From Neoceratodus forsteri (lineage: Eukaryota; Chordata; Ceratodontiformes; Ceratodontidae), in assembly GCA_016271365.2 (NCBI GenBank), contig CM057456.1:1393717501-1393781500 (forward strand): a stretch of 64,000 bases of DNA, written 5' to 3'. Below are positions 10,812 through 23,011 of the stretch, piece after piece. The notes under the pieces were generated by a model, which worked only from the letters and a program-made list of their open reading frames with translations, did not search any database and was not told the DNA's origin. Position 1 is the stretch's first letter; every line of letters starts with the position of its first letter. The translations under genes were made by a program, and so were the position numbers.

Positions 10812-11690
10812 ATAGGTTACATAGGTTAATACAGAGCATAGAAGACCATAGTCCATATCGCTTGCCACGTATGACCTAGATATCCCCCTGAATTTTATTA
10901 GCTATTAAGTACTTGTTCAGTTTGTTTTTAAACTCGTTCATACTATTGCGGGACACCACTTCCACAGGCAAGCCATTGCAGATTGGCACTACCCTTAGGC
11001 TGAACCAAGGTTTCCTCTTTTTCGACAGGTACCTTTCCCCAGCTAGTTGTAAGGGGTGGGCTCTACTATGATATTTCTGCTCCCTAATTTTGAGGCCCAA
11101 CTTCTCCCATAACCCTTCATCTGATAGATCCTTAAAAAACCATGCACGTCACCCCTTAATCTGCTATATTTCAGGGTGAGTATCCCTAACTCAGATAACC
11201 TTTCCTCATAAGCTTTATTTTTAACCTAAGTAATCATGTGCGTGGCTCTCCTCTGTATTTTCTCAAGTAATCGTATTTCAGTTTTATACCCTGGTGACCA
11301 AAACTGAGTGCAGTACTCCATATGTGGTCTCATCAGTGACTCGTACAGAGGGACTAGTACCTCTCTCTCTTCCTGCTGCTAATATGCCTGTTGATGCAGT
11401 TTAATACACCACTAGCTATCTTAACTACTTGGCTACAATGTTGTTTAAAGAGTAGGTCATTTGAGATCCTGATGCCAAGGTCCCTTTCTTCCGTGACTTC
11501 CCTCAGTGTCTGCCCATTAAGTTTGTATTCCACTTTGTTATTGTTTTGCCCGAAGTACATTACCGTGCACTTATCAATATTAAATGACAGTTTGTATTTA
11601 TGGACCCACTCTTCCATCATAGTCAGTGCTGACTACAATTTATCTACATCCGATGTGTTGTTATACACATTATTTGTGTAACAACAGCTG
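10812..11690 (-). mobile_element. CR1-type LINE 3' fragment 1 (antisense)
   Basis: On the minus strand the end of a CR1 RT is readable: LQSALTMMEEWVHKYKLSFN, then IDKCTVMYFG, EERDLGIRISNDL and, nearer the 3' end, FSLRVVPICNGLPVEV with a C-terminus FKNKLNKYLIANKIQGDI. These follow the CR1 thumb order (W..KFN..KCKVMHFG, EKDLGV, WN.LP..VV). The copy is truncated 5' near 11690 and broken by stops between the two open pieces. Confidence 0.85.
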
Positions 11691-11712
11691 TTTATATGAT
11701 AACATTTTCCCA

Positions 11713-12010
11713 CCAACCCATCGGTGCAGTGGTAAGCTACCACTTGTGACCCCGGCGACCTGGGTTCAGGAACAACTCTGGGTTGTCGAGGGGGGGGGTT
11801 GGATCAAGCATGTCAGTGAACACTGTCCTGCTGTGGCGGGAGGGGGGGTGATGGTGGCCATCATCTGAGCACCAACTGGGTTGACCACAGGTGGTGGTGC
11901 AGGTGGCTTTGCTGGGGTAGGAGGGCAGGAGGACATGGGTGATGTTACACATGCATGCTTGCATGTGTGCACATGTGCACTCTTAATTGCCAACATCCTA
12001 TAGGAGTGGG
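11713..12010 (+). mobile_element. tRNA-derived SINE, family S1, copy 1
   Basis: The head has an A-box-like tcggtgcagtggtaag and a B-box-like ctgggttcaggaac, as in RNA polymerase III promoters of tRNA-derived SINEs. It is followed by a G-rich body with gatcaagcatgtcagtgaac, which is related to the bodies at 34113 and 45181. The end is not sharp. 12011-13888 is GC-rich intron without a recognisable gene; it contains a hairpin of agtgacccaggt with its complement at 13359-13392. Confidence 0.6.
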
Positions 12011-13888
12011 ACCATAAAAAAAAAAACAGAAAAATCCAGACTGATGCAGAATGATCGGTAATCCCTCGCAGGCTCCACACCATTGACCTGGCTCCCTCCG
12101 ACACCTGATTTCCATTTCCACGGTGGTTTGAGGGCATCCTCACAGCCCAAGCAGGGAATGCAACCCCTGGAGGAACCAAAGAGCAGGTAAGTTCAGAGAA
12201 GATTAGTGATGGGACTGGTGGGGGATCAGCAAGAGGGGCCAATCAGTGATGGGGAAATGATAATTAAAAATAAAACTCTCTAGACTAGGGTCACTGGAGG
12301 GCCGGCTGGGGGAGAAGGAAAGGAGCCTCCCAGGATGGCTCACCTTCTTCAGGGGGAAGGCAGGGATGCATCTCGGCACCTGCTGACCCCTGGCGGAGGC
12401 CAGGGGCACTGCACGTCTGCCTGAGCTGAAATAGCTGGGGGAGTGGTGGACATCGGCGTACGTCATGACATCAGTGGCACGCCACTCCCCAGGGAGAAAA
12501 CCCAGGAAACTGCCCTGGTTGACCAGATGACGGTCCCTCTGGTCTCCCGCTGCCGCCAGGCCTCGATAGCTGGTCCTACCTCAGTGGCACCCAGGCCAAA
12601 TGGAATAGTGTGCTGGCCCCTCCCACCGGTGCCTTCCCTCTCGGAGGAGGGGGACCCATCCGGCAAAGGGATACGCCAGATTACCTGGGGGGCAACAATG
12701 TGAGGTAAGTGGCTGGTGAGAGGGTAAGTGAGCAGATGGGAAAGACCTTGAGGGACCCGCAGGAGTGGCCAACCAGGGGTGAGGAGGAGGGAATAAACAA
12801 ATAATACAAAACAAAATAAAAATAAATAATAAAACTGCCCTATTATAGGAGACGTGCCATTAACCTGAAAGTCTGTGCTTGCTTCCCCTCCCTCAACTGG
12901 CCCCCATCTGCCTTGCTGTCCCCCCCAGCCCTGTCACCTGTCGTATGTGGGGCTTACCATCCTGCTGTCATACAGTGCCCCATGAATCCCCCCTACCCAT
13001 AGCGGGGCCTCTTGGGGGCCGCAGGTCCAGGAGGAGGCTAGGTGAGGGATATGGCAGCAAGCAGCCCAGTAAACAGTACAGGGGTTGCAAGGGAGTGTGG
13101 CATCGTCCCACACAGCCTCTGCTTTTTCTGCTGGTTTTCTCCCCATCCCCTAGGGCACCCAATAGGCAACAACTGAAGGGGATGCATGCACGTGCATGCA
13201 TCTGTCATGAGGTGCCCTCCCTCTCCTAGTGGCTCTGCTTGTGCTACCACCTGTGGTCACCCAGGTGGCAGTATCCCAGTAGGGCCAGCTGATCTCCCTC
13301 CCTGGAGGAGAGTGTCCTGTGGGACACCCAGCACTACCCCCCCCCCGGCAGTTCCCCAAGTGACCCAGGTCTATCCCCAAACCTGGGTCACTGGCATGGT
13401 GGCAGGTGAGGTGCCAGTGCCTTGGCTCTCGGCGCCACCGAGCTGGCTGAAAGTCTGTGCTTTCTGTTGAAGTTGTGTTTTAAATACTGGTTCACATTTT
13501 GGCATTGTTCCATTTTTACTGACCTTTTAATAAATTCTTTGGATGTTTCTGATGTATACACTGGTGATAAAGACCCATATAGAACAGTATGATGTAATTT
13601 ATGTCCTTGTTCCCATATGGGTATAATTCAACTGTGTTCTGCTCTAGAACTCAGTGGTTGAGAGGACCGTAAACTACATCATTCAGTTCTAAAATTGAGC
13701 AGTAAGGCACAACAGGGCATTGATCCTCTCTCAGCCCCTACCCCGGCTGACCCCCGGGGGGGGGTTCTTTAGCTTAATTTCAGACGGTGATGTTGTGCCG
13801 AGATAACATCATATCTGGAATTGCCTGCATACCAGTCAGTTTTCAGGATTTTTGTTCTATCCATTTTTATAATGCCACATACTGGTAG

Positions 13889-14230
13889 TGTGTAAATTAA
13901 AGACACCCAATGAGTTAACCAGAAGACCAGTAAAGATGGAACAGTATCAGAACTGGAACCATCAGTCCATGGCATCGTGGCAGGCAGCACATCCATCTCT
14001 GGGCCAAAAGGTTGTGTGTTCTGGCCCCACACTGGGATTGAGCTTGTACCATAAATATTGGCACCAAGTGCAGTACTAGGGAGACACAGTACTATTGGGG
14101 TGTGGGGTCCTTTGGATGAGATGTTAAAAACTGAGGCTCCTCTACCTATCTCTTGTGTTGTCCTGTTGGGTGTCCAGGTGGAAGCAAAAGAACCCAAGGA
14201 ACTTTTCGGTAGAGCTGGGGAATTTTATTA
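13889..14230 (+). mobile_element. SINE of a second family (conserved core type)
   Basis: The stretch contains a tRNA-like head (catcgtggcaggcagcacat...gttgtgtgttctggccccac) and the string ctttggatgagatgttaaaa followed by ctgaggctcc. This is a degenerate form of a core common in vertebrate SINEs (ctttcggatgagacgttaaa with ccgaggtcc). Further on, aacccaaggaacttttcggt fits the continuation of that core. I do not assign a family name. Confidence 0.55.
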
Positions 14231-17200
14231 CAAGAAAAATAGTAAACAAATAATACTACCGTATTATACAGTACAGAACAGTAATTACAAGCGATACAAA
14301 ACTGCAATCATGCCAACGTGACAGGCATTACTTAGAAAAGAGAAAACATAGCAACAGGTGACAAAAGTGTATTTCCAGGAGATATTGTATTCCTTTTAAA
14401 TCACTGAGACAACAAAAGAGAAAGAGGACATGTGCCAGGTAATTACAAACTAATCCCCTGTCATAGAAATTATTGCAAGCGTACACATTTCCACCATTTC
14501 CTAAACATCGTTAGAGTTGCTGGTGTAACCCCCCTACAAATGGGGGTTCCAGAAAGTCTTCCATGGGTGTGCTTAAATGCCCACTGCCAGGATGGCGTTC
14601 TGTGTCTTTACAGGTGTAAAAGTGCTTGCATGCAAGTGCCATCAGCCTCCATGCCTGTCCCTTTAAGAGACATTATTTTTGTAGTGTATAATTAATGTGG
14701 GAAGGGGCCGAGTGTTTCCAGGCTCGAATCCCACCTGAGCTGCAATAATATTGCTCTGTTCTTCCATCATTAATGGTGCAGAGGGAGCTCTTTTAGAACT
14801 GGTAATTGTTTGCTGATTAGCTGCTGTAATAAAAATGGTATTATAGTTTGTCTAACCTGCCTTTCTTTGCAGCATGGACATTTCTGTATTGCACCAGTCA
14901 GTACCTTTTGGTGACCTTAAAATGGAGTCTGTCCCCAGGGGTTCTGTGGGAGTGAATTTCTGTAGGAATTATACTTTTTTCATTTTGGCGCTTAAATGGA
15001 CCTGGAGGGGGAGCCCTTGCTTTGACAGACAGATGAATCAACCAACCGAACCCTTTTTGGATCAGAAGGAAGTCCCGGTGCTGCCTGCAGCAGGGAGTCA
15101 CTCTGAGTTTGGAGTTGTGAGAGTGAATTGCTCAAGACATTCGAGCAGCTGGAAACTGGTGGGAAGGCTGTGTCTGGCCTGCCTGCTTCATCTTCCCTTC
15201 TGAGGGATCTGCTAGTGAAAATTAATCGGACTGAATCCGAACCAGATTGTCACCAGAAATACCGAATTGTGACTGCTCCATTCCTTGAAGAAGACCGAAG
15301 ATTTGCTTCACGCGATTGGCCTGTCAGGAAGTCTGAAACCACCACAGAGTGTACGGTTTGCGCAGAGACACTATGATTGCGACCGGACTGTCATCCAAAC
15401 TGTGGTACTGCTTTTTATTTACTGTAAGTGTGATGAATATTCTCAGTGGGCTGCGATTTGATTCTCCACTTTCCAATTGAGTCACACTTGCTGGAAGCTG
15501 AATTCAGCACTGCCGGACTGCCATCCGAATTGTTCTTCTGGCCTGGGCTATGCCACTTTGGGCCAGCCAGCTACTCACGCTGCAGAGAAGATCGTTGATG
15601 AGAGACCTGTGTGGGGATCAGCCCCCTGCTCAGCTTCATGAACAGGAACAACACCACGGTGAATCGTGTGGGCCCTACTTCTCCTGGCAAACCAGCAACT
15701 CATTCTGCAGTCTCCATTTCGTCCATCCTGCATCCTGTACTGGGTAGCGTGTGTAAACACCAGGGTAGCTCCCTGCAACATCAGCTAAATCTAAGTGTGT
15801 CATCTGATTTGATTGTTTTGTTTGATTATCACGAACTGAGCCATCTGGCTGCAGATTACAAATTGTGGGTTACTGTGCATGACTCTTTATTCCCATCATT
15901 AGGGCCCCGAGCAGCTGCGACACTGGCCTACCCCGGGCAACGTGTCAAGCTAGCCTGCATCAACAGCTGGGTATCCAGAGAGTGTGTCTAACTGTGTTGA
16001 GGGACTCCAAAGTGCATGCCTTGTAGCCTGATTGAATCAGTTGCTAGACCAATCAACCTGATTACGCCCCTCCCTTGTTTAATCCCCCTGAATAAATCAG
16101 ATCTGACTCTTTTTGCACTTAAACTGTTTGTGGTGCAGCTCTGTACTAATAGCACTGTTTTGTTGTTGCTGGCTTTGTCTAATCTTATTTTACACGGGGG
16201 TCTCCAGGGTCAGACAGGTGGAACCAGCCCTGGTGGTAAGTGCAATCAGAGTGGGGATATATTTGTGGTTTGGGGGCTATTGTACCTGTGTATTCTGTTC
16301 ATTGTTTAGGCCACTAGAGGGGAAAGTGGGGGGGGGTCACAGTGTCCTGGAGGGCTGTACCCACGTCGGCTACGCTACCACCAACCCTGTCCTCCAGGTG
16401 GAGGCACCCGTTTTCAGTACCCAGGCCCCTTAACCTTCAACTAGTCACACAGGCAGGGGTAGTAGCCTTAGGAAAGCACCACCCAGGGGTTACACTCGGG
16501 TTTCCTTCTGTAACCCCCCCCATCACCCGGGGTTACTAGAATCCCACTTAGATCTAGTGGCAGGCAGAGAAGGCAGCTTGTGAAACACCAGTTAAATGGG
16601 TTTCACACTGTCTCACTCTGTCCTCAGTCTCAGCTAAGCTAGAGGGATGACATCATATAGAATTCTCACAGCAGCATAAGCCACCGTGGAATGTTGCAGC
16701 TGGGAGTTAGGTTAGAACGTTGGGGTCTTCAAAGTCAGTCTAGTGGGAGACTCGGTGGAGGTGGTGGTGGTGGTGCACTGTAGTTGGCAGTCCCTCAGAG
16801 CCCTCAGCTCTGTTCAGAGCTACCTCCGTAGTGGGTGTGTATTCTCGCCCTAGAGAAGGACACAGAAAAGTCGTTTTTGAAGTGGTTGAGACTGTCCCCC
16901 AGTTGTTTCAGTGCCCCATCCCTGAGAGGGATGGAGGGGACAAGACCAGCTCTTCAGGGGCAATTCCCCTGGCCCTGCTGGAGGAAGAGAAGCTGCCTGT
17001 GAAGAAGATTTGTGCTGAGGCACCGAGAAGTACGTTTTGCTTTTTCCTGAGAGAAGCCCGTGGGCACCTGCGATCCAGGGGTGAGTCTGCTCTGCCAGAG
17101 AGCCTATGTTTCACCGAGACTGTTGTGTTAAGTATCTGCTACTGTGGGTCAGGAAAGGACAGCCAAGAACAGTACTTAAGTTTGTGTATGGCTTGAAATG

Positions 17201-17337
17201 CATTTAATCAGTGGAGGTCTACAGGGATGGACATAGCCACTTAAAGAACATTACAAGTCAGGACACCAGTTACCAGAGACAGTAGATTGTTGAATGTGAT
17301 ATACATTTTGAGATAGCAGTCTACAAAAAAGAGATTT
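14231..17337. other. Intron stretch without recognised genes
   Basis: No coding region with homology that I recognise. A polyadenylation-type signal (aataaa, about 16091) and a partly repeated phrase (ccggactgtcatccaaact near 15385; ccggactgccatccgaatt near 15513) suggest an unrecognised repeat, possibly a solo LTR, at about 14870-16310. A G- and C-rich block at 16310-16560 starts gccactagagg and ends ctagtggc, a weak inverted end pair. Confidence 0.3.
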
Positions 17338-17952
17338 TCAAAGGAAAGGTGTTGACTCCAAATGAATGGCCGGGTATGAATTTGGGGACAAAAGGTTGGA
17401 GACCCCACCATCTGGAGAATCTAGATTTACCTCTACAAATTCACTTTGGACACCTATAGCTTTCTCCCGGGCACTTGGCCAGCGTTTGCAGAAAGTACCT
17501 AGATGTGAGATTAGGATATGTGTGTTTTCCCTTAAAACTTGGAAGTGCTCATGGGTGATAGAGGGAGCCACCAGCAGAAATGTCCATGCCATATGGAAAG
17601 TGTGTACCAGATATGGCTGAGGGCCATGCCAGGGAATGCAGGATAGAGTGAGTACCAGTTTGGGCTGAGAGCCCAGTGTGTCCAGATCCTGAGGGAAAAG
17701 TTGTGCTGATGAAAACGATGTATTCTGACCTCTATAGTTCTGTACCACCAGTGAGTGTAGCCCCATGGGGGTCAACCCTGCTTTGTATTCCTGTGTGTAA
17801 GTGAATAAAAGTCCCACTTTAGAATCCCACTCCTGGTTTGGGCATTCACAGTTCTTGCTTCCTGTGTCCAGAGTTACTTGGGTGCCACTGTCCAGAAGTA
17901 CAAACCTAGCCCTGATGCCGAGTGAATGTTTTCTCCCCGAACCCAGGCTCAC
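17338..17952 (-). other. 204-codon open frame of unknown nature
   Basis: The minus strand is open from an ATG at 17952 to a stop at 17338 without interruption, unusual in this decayed intron. I recognise no domain. A segment reading RARFVLLDSGTQVTLDTGSK has a D-S-G and a D-T-G close together, but not in retropepsin spacing. It lies just 3' of the antisense L1/Tx1-like LINE, so it may be that element's 3' region or a chance frame. No promoter or splice evidence was found. Confidence 0.3.
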
Positions 17953-17984
17953 CAGGTTTTGGGTTATAAAAATGGAGGCACCAG

Positions 17985-20830
17985 GTGCTAAATAACATCA
18001 ACAAAAACCCCTAAGACCGGGACCTGGTTAAACTTCTCTTCCCTATGCATGTTTAGCAAAGCTTTACCAATCATGTCTATTACTGCGGGTGCATTATAAT
18101 GCTTCTGCTGTAACAGCAGAACACATCTTGCTTGCCATAGATAATATCTGCAGCATGCAAAACATATTTGGAGTGCGGAGCTATGGAATGTCTCCCAAGC
18201 AGCAGGATAGATACGTAGTACTACTATTTGGTAATCCACTACCAGGAATAGAGGTTCATTCTATGTATGGCCCAACTGGGTCCACAATGAAACTGCAAAG
18301 GGGCACTCCAACAAAAGGTGGAGCTGTGTTTCGGGCAGCTGTATGCAAGTGTCCCATGCGCAGCACCTCTCCTCCACCTTTTAGTGCTTTAAATAGTCTT
18401 TCACTGCTATTTTTCCATGTATGCTGAGCCAAGAAATATCCCACATTTGCTGAGCAATCCTTTTATTCAGCAACTGGCTTTTGGCTACATTTTCATTTCC
18501 TGGCTGACATTTTTCAAAGTTAAAGTGGGTTTAAAACAGGAGGATATAACATGGGCACTTATTTGTTTTCTGGTGCAAAAAGTAAGCATTTCATAAAACG
18601 GTTTCCAGTGTTTTATTTCAACAAAGGCCTGATATACATAGTCTGGGACTGTGTGGGCATAATTCATAACATTTCTGACTCGCCTACCTGTCTGCCATTC
18701 TAGTACTCAATGTAGTATCCACCCTATCATGACAATGACCCAAAGTCTTGCATCCCCTTTTAGGACTGGTACAACATTTGTCGTCAAAAAGAGGGGTGTA
18801 AAAATGCTATGGGATTTACCATTTTGTACACCCCCATCTTTAATTTGCCATTGTGTCCCTCTTAGTGGTGTTCAGTCTGCTTCCCTGCAGGCCTTGAAAT
18901 AAAAGGCTTTATACTCATGCTTCTAAAGTTGCATGTAATGGATATACAACACAAGCATGTAATAAGCACAGTATTAAACTGGTGCGAATTAGAAATACTC
19001 CTCTCATTTTTGCAAGTGGTCTGTTTTTCCATAGAAGCAGTTTCAGTTCTGCCTTACATAAACGTTCCTCCCAATGCTCCATGGCCGATTGTTTAGACCC
19101 CAGTTTTAAACCTAAAATGTTTAACAGTTCAGCCTGCATGTCAATACCAGCAGTTTTAGTGCCACATGCAGTACTTCCCTCTGAGGGCTGCCAAAGGAAG
19201 TGCCTGAACTTTTATTCAAATTTATTGTAATGCGAGCCAATCTTGAGAAGAGCTCTGTTGTGTTTTACACTTCTCTGCCAGAGGCCTGATACTGCAACAC
19301 AGTGCAGATATTGTCTGCATATGCCAAGGCCTTTATTTTTAAAGTGTCTGGAGTCAGTTGGATCCCATTTATCCTGGTATTTTGTTGAAGCAGTTTCATT
19401 AAAGGATCAAGTAAAAAAATGTATAAAAGGGGGCTTAGGGGGCACACTTGGCGTACTCCTCTTTTAACCTGTACTTTGCTACCCATGTGCCCATTCACAC
19501 ATGGGAACATTACCACTTCCCTATAAAGCATGTAAATCCTGGATATAAACTCTTCTGGTATCTTATGCCACTGCAAAACGTGGAACAAATACTCATGTGG
19601 GACTCGATCATAAGCGTTTTCTTAATCAGTAGGTAGTAAAAAATGTATTTATCCCTTGTCCCCCTCCTTCAAACAATTCATGCAGATTCATTGTATTATC
19701 AGTTATGGACCTCTGCGCTGTGGCACATGTCTGAGAATTCCACAAGGACAATAGTTGCTGTTTTGGACAGTCTAGATGCCAGAATCTTTGATTAAATTTG
19801 CAAGTCTGTGTTTAATAAATATAAAGGCCTCCTTAATATTGCTGGATTCATTGATGATGCCAAGGTCCCACAGTTCAAAATGTAATTAAATACTTCCTGC
19901 AAGACAGGTCCTAGGAAGGGTATAAAGATTTTGTAGAATTCTCTCGGCAGCCCATCTGTTGCAGTAATGACCTGAGAGTTTGGCTTTCTAGCAAACCTTC
20001 CATTACCCTTTGATCAACTGGGTGTTTGCACAGTAGCAGCATGTCTTCCTTGTGTGCAAGTGCTGGGTTTACTGGTAGCCAATCTCTGTTCTGCAGTTTT
20101 CTGACAGGAGTCCTTTGTGAATTACTGCTTTCAAGAGTTGGGTCAGGGAATGGCTGCAGGACCTTCTCTACCCCTCAGTGTCTCCCTGGAGTTCAAAACT
20201 ATAACAGACTCAGAAATACAGATAGCTGGAGCAGACTGAGAAATACTGTTATAAACCACACGAGCGGAGTTTCCCTCAGACAGCTTGTCAAGTCTCTGAC
20301 ACTTGGCTCCTTTGTTGCTGCCACGACAGCATGGGAGTGGGCCCCCATCTGCATTCAGCTGTCACTGGAGTGCGCTGGGTCTGCACATTCTGCAGTGGGC
20401 CTAAGCAAGTTAGACGACAGTTTTTTTCTCTCCTCCTGGAATTTAGCTTCCTCCTCTACCATCACAAAAACTAAGTGCATTTTCTTTTTCTCCAGTACTC
20501 TCCTTAACTTCTTTTCCTCCTCCTCCTCTGTAACTTTAAATGAAAGACTTGTTCTGCAGCAGTTGCAGTGTTAACCATATCAGATGGTCTCAATATTTGT
20601 AGCTGAAATTTTAGTATCACAGGAAGCAATCAACACCATATCGACCTCTTGAGAAAAGGTAGCAAAGCAGGAGGTCAACTCCCCTACACTTACAGTGTCC
20701 ACACCTGCTTCCTCCCAGTCGGCCATCTTGGCAAACAGCCAGATTACCAGAGGTTCCTCCTGCTGGAGAGGTGAGTTTCCCAAGTGTCCTGGCCTGCATT
20801 CCCCTTCTTGTGAGACTGATTCATGCAATT
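17985..20830 (-). mobile_element. L1/Tx1-like LINE (antisense), decayed
   Basis: On the minus strand at 19588-19265 the RT palm reads IPEEFISRIYMLYREVV, then VKRGVRQVCPLSPLLYIF and, further on, KALAYADNI. This is the GVRQGCPLSPLLF...YADD pattern of L1/Tx1-clade LINEs, with the catalytic box altered to YADN. At 19139-18915, EERLCKAELKLLLWKNRPLA and MRGVFLIRTSLI match the post-RT region. At 18239-17988, YYLWQARCVLLLQQ resembles the Tx1 C-terminus. The 5' limit near 20830 is approximate. Many stops and frameshifts; no active product. Confidence 0.7.
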
Positions 20831-20884
20831 GTCCAAGACTGCATGTGGGTGTTGTGCAAAATGGCTTCCACTACACATTTACAG

Positions 20885-23011
20885 GCATAGAAACATAGAT
20901 TGTGTCTGCAGAAAAGGACCCCCTATTTTCCCTGCCTGACACTACACCTTGGACTCTTATTTGGTCACAGGTGTCTCTCACTCTTCCCTTATCTCTATTT
21001 GCTTGAAACTCCCCACTGTCTTTGCCCCCACCACCTCCTCTGGCAGTTTGTTCCAGGTGTCCACCATCCTTTCTGTGAAGAAGTATTTCCTCACATCTTT
21101 CTTAAGCTCCCCCCCCCCACCTCAAGCTTCTTGGCATGCCTCCATATTCAGGTGCTCCTCCTCCTAGTTAAGAACCCCCGCACCTTGTTCACTCCCATGA
21201 GGTACTTACAGGTGTCAGTCATGTCCCCTCTCACTCTCCTTTCATCTAGGGAGTACATGTTGCGCTCCAACAGCCTCTCATTGTATGGTTTCTCATGCAA
21301 CCCCCCCCAGACCATTTTAGTAGCCTTCTTCTAGACTGCTTCCACCCTGTCGATATCTTTGCGGAGGTGTGGTCTCCAGAAATGGACACAGTACGCCAGG
21401 TGGGGCCTCACTAGTGAGTGATGCAGGGGCAACACTACTTGCCTTCTCCTCCTAGAGCTCCCACCCATACACCCCAGCATGCTACTCACTTTGCCTGCTG
21501 TTCTGTTGCACTGTCCTGTCACCTTGAGATCATCAGATATGACCACCCCAAGGTCCTTTTCTTGCTTGGTAATTGTAGCTCCCCCCATCTTATACACAAC
21601 CCCAGGGTTTCCCTGCCCTAGGTGCATGACTGCAATTTTTGACATTGAAACCCAGCTGCTACTCCCAAGAGCACTCCTCAAGTTTCCCCAGTTCTCTTTG
21701 CATTCTCTCAACTTCCTCCTTGGTGTCCACCCTGTTGCAGATTTTTGTGTCATCCACAGAGACACACCTTCCTCTCCAGTTCCTCTGAAATATCACTTAT
21801 GAAGACAATGAAGAGGCTAGGACCCAGTACCGATCCCTGTGGTACTCCAGGGGTCACTGTCCCATCCTCTGGGTGATTGCCGTTTACCACCACCTCTGCC
21901 TTTTGTCTTTTAACCAGTTTCAAGGGTGCCGGAAGATGGTAAAAGCTGAGGGGGCTGAGAATCAAAAGGGCTCTTATGAGGGTACAAAGGGCACTTTTTC
22001 TGTACTAGTTTTGCCATACAGAACCACCCCTTTCGCCCCCCCCCCCCCGGTTCCAGCACCTATGACCAGTTTGATACCCAGCACATCACCTTCTCCTCTG
22101 CCCCCAGGCTGCTAAGTTCCTTTATCAGTCTTCTGTGTGGTACAGCGTCAAAGGCCTTACTGAAGTCCAGATAGGCCACACCCACTACCCTCCCCTGATC
22201 CACCTCCCTAGTTACCCAGTCAAAGAAATCTATGAGATTTGCTTGACATAACCTCTCCCCTGTGAAGCCATGCTGCCAGTGGTCATGTAGCCCATATGTC
22301 TCCAGGTATTCCATCAGTCGCTCCATCAGCAGGGACTTCACTAACTTCCCCTCCACTGATGCGAGATAGACTGGTCTGTAATTACTGGCCTCCTCCCTGA
22401 TGTCGTTCTTGTGCAGGGACCACATTGGCCCTCCTCCATTCCTCTGGAATCACACCCATCTCCAATGAGGTGCTAAATAGCGTTGCCGTATGGGCAGCTA
22501 GCACTGTGCTTAGTTCCTTAAGTACCCTTGGACGAATCCCATCTGACCTTATCACCTTGTTTTTCTTAAGGGTTTCCAATCTCTGGTGGACTCTCACACT
22601 CTCTCTCTTCTTTGAATGGACTTGTGTCCACTCTCCCCCTTCCAGTGTCTGTTAATGTATACCGGGCCAAACCCGGCGTCCACTGTGAAGGCCGAGCAGA
22701 AGTATTTATTTAAAATTTTAGCTTTTTCTTAGTCTTCCTCTGTACATCAACCCCGGTTTCCTGCTGTTCACCACTATACCAGCCCTTACCTTCCTTTTTT
22801 CACTCACATACCTGAAGAAAGTCTTATCTCCATTTTTACCTCCTGGGTGATCCTTTCCTTAGTTTGAGCCCTTGCTGCCCTTAACCTAGAGCCATTTTGT
22901 AATTTTTCTGGCTGTTTATAGGCTACTTCCTGGGCTACTCCCCTGTCCCCCATTTCGGCCCTCCTCCCTAATGTACCTGTTTTAATTCCGTTGTCTCTTG
23001 TTTCTCGCAAC
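20885..23011 (-). mobile_element. CR1 LINE 2, 3' part (antisense); continues at 31043
   Basis: The 3' end carries the CR1-style octamer repeat (minus strand ...tctatgtttctatgcc). Moving upstream on the minus strand one reads RT thumb (SKIAVMHLGQGNPGVVYKMG, EKDLGVVISDDLKVTGQCN, SLVRPHLAYCVHFWRP), palm (VTPGVPQGSVLGPSLF; LDFSKAFDAVPHRRL) and finger (YRPVYLASVEGKLVKSLL) segments, then the linker AARAQTKERITQEVK. The catalytic FADD region is near 21765 in another frame. The copy breaks at about 23011 inside the EN-RT linker (RETR), and the same linker resumes at 31043. Confidence 0.85.
21921..22064. mobile_element. 144-bp hAT-like MITE inside CR1 copy 2
   Basis: The insert is flanked by an exact 8-bp direct repeat, accagttt (21913-21920 and 22065-22072). 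Its ends are inverted: caagggtgccggaa on the left and, on the other strand of the right end, cataggtgctggaa. An 8-bp duplication with ends of the form CA(N)2GGTGC is typical of hAT-superfamily non-autonomous elements. It interrupts the CR1 RT frame just after the NW of the palm-thumb segment. Confidence 0.8.

Noticed and set aside
16310..16560. Possible small DNA transposon with ends gccactagagg and ctagtggc
   Set aside because: Only 7-8 bases pair and no target duplication is visible.
20026..20574. 182-codon + strand open frame
   Set aside because: It is the opposite strand of the L1/Tx1-like LINE, whose RT region reads on the minus strand.
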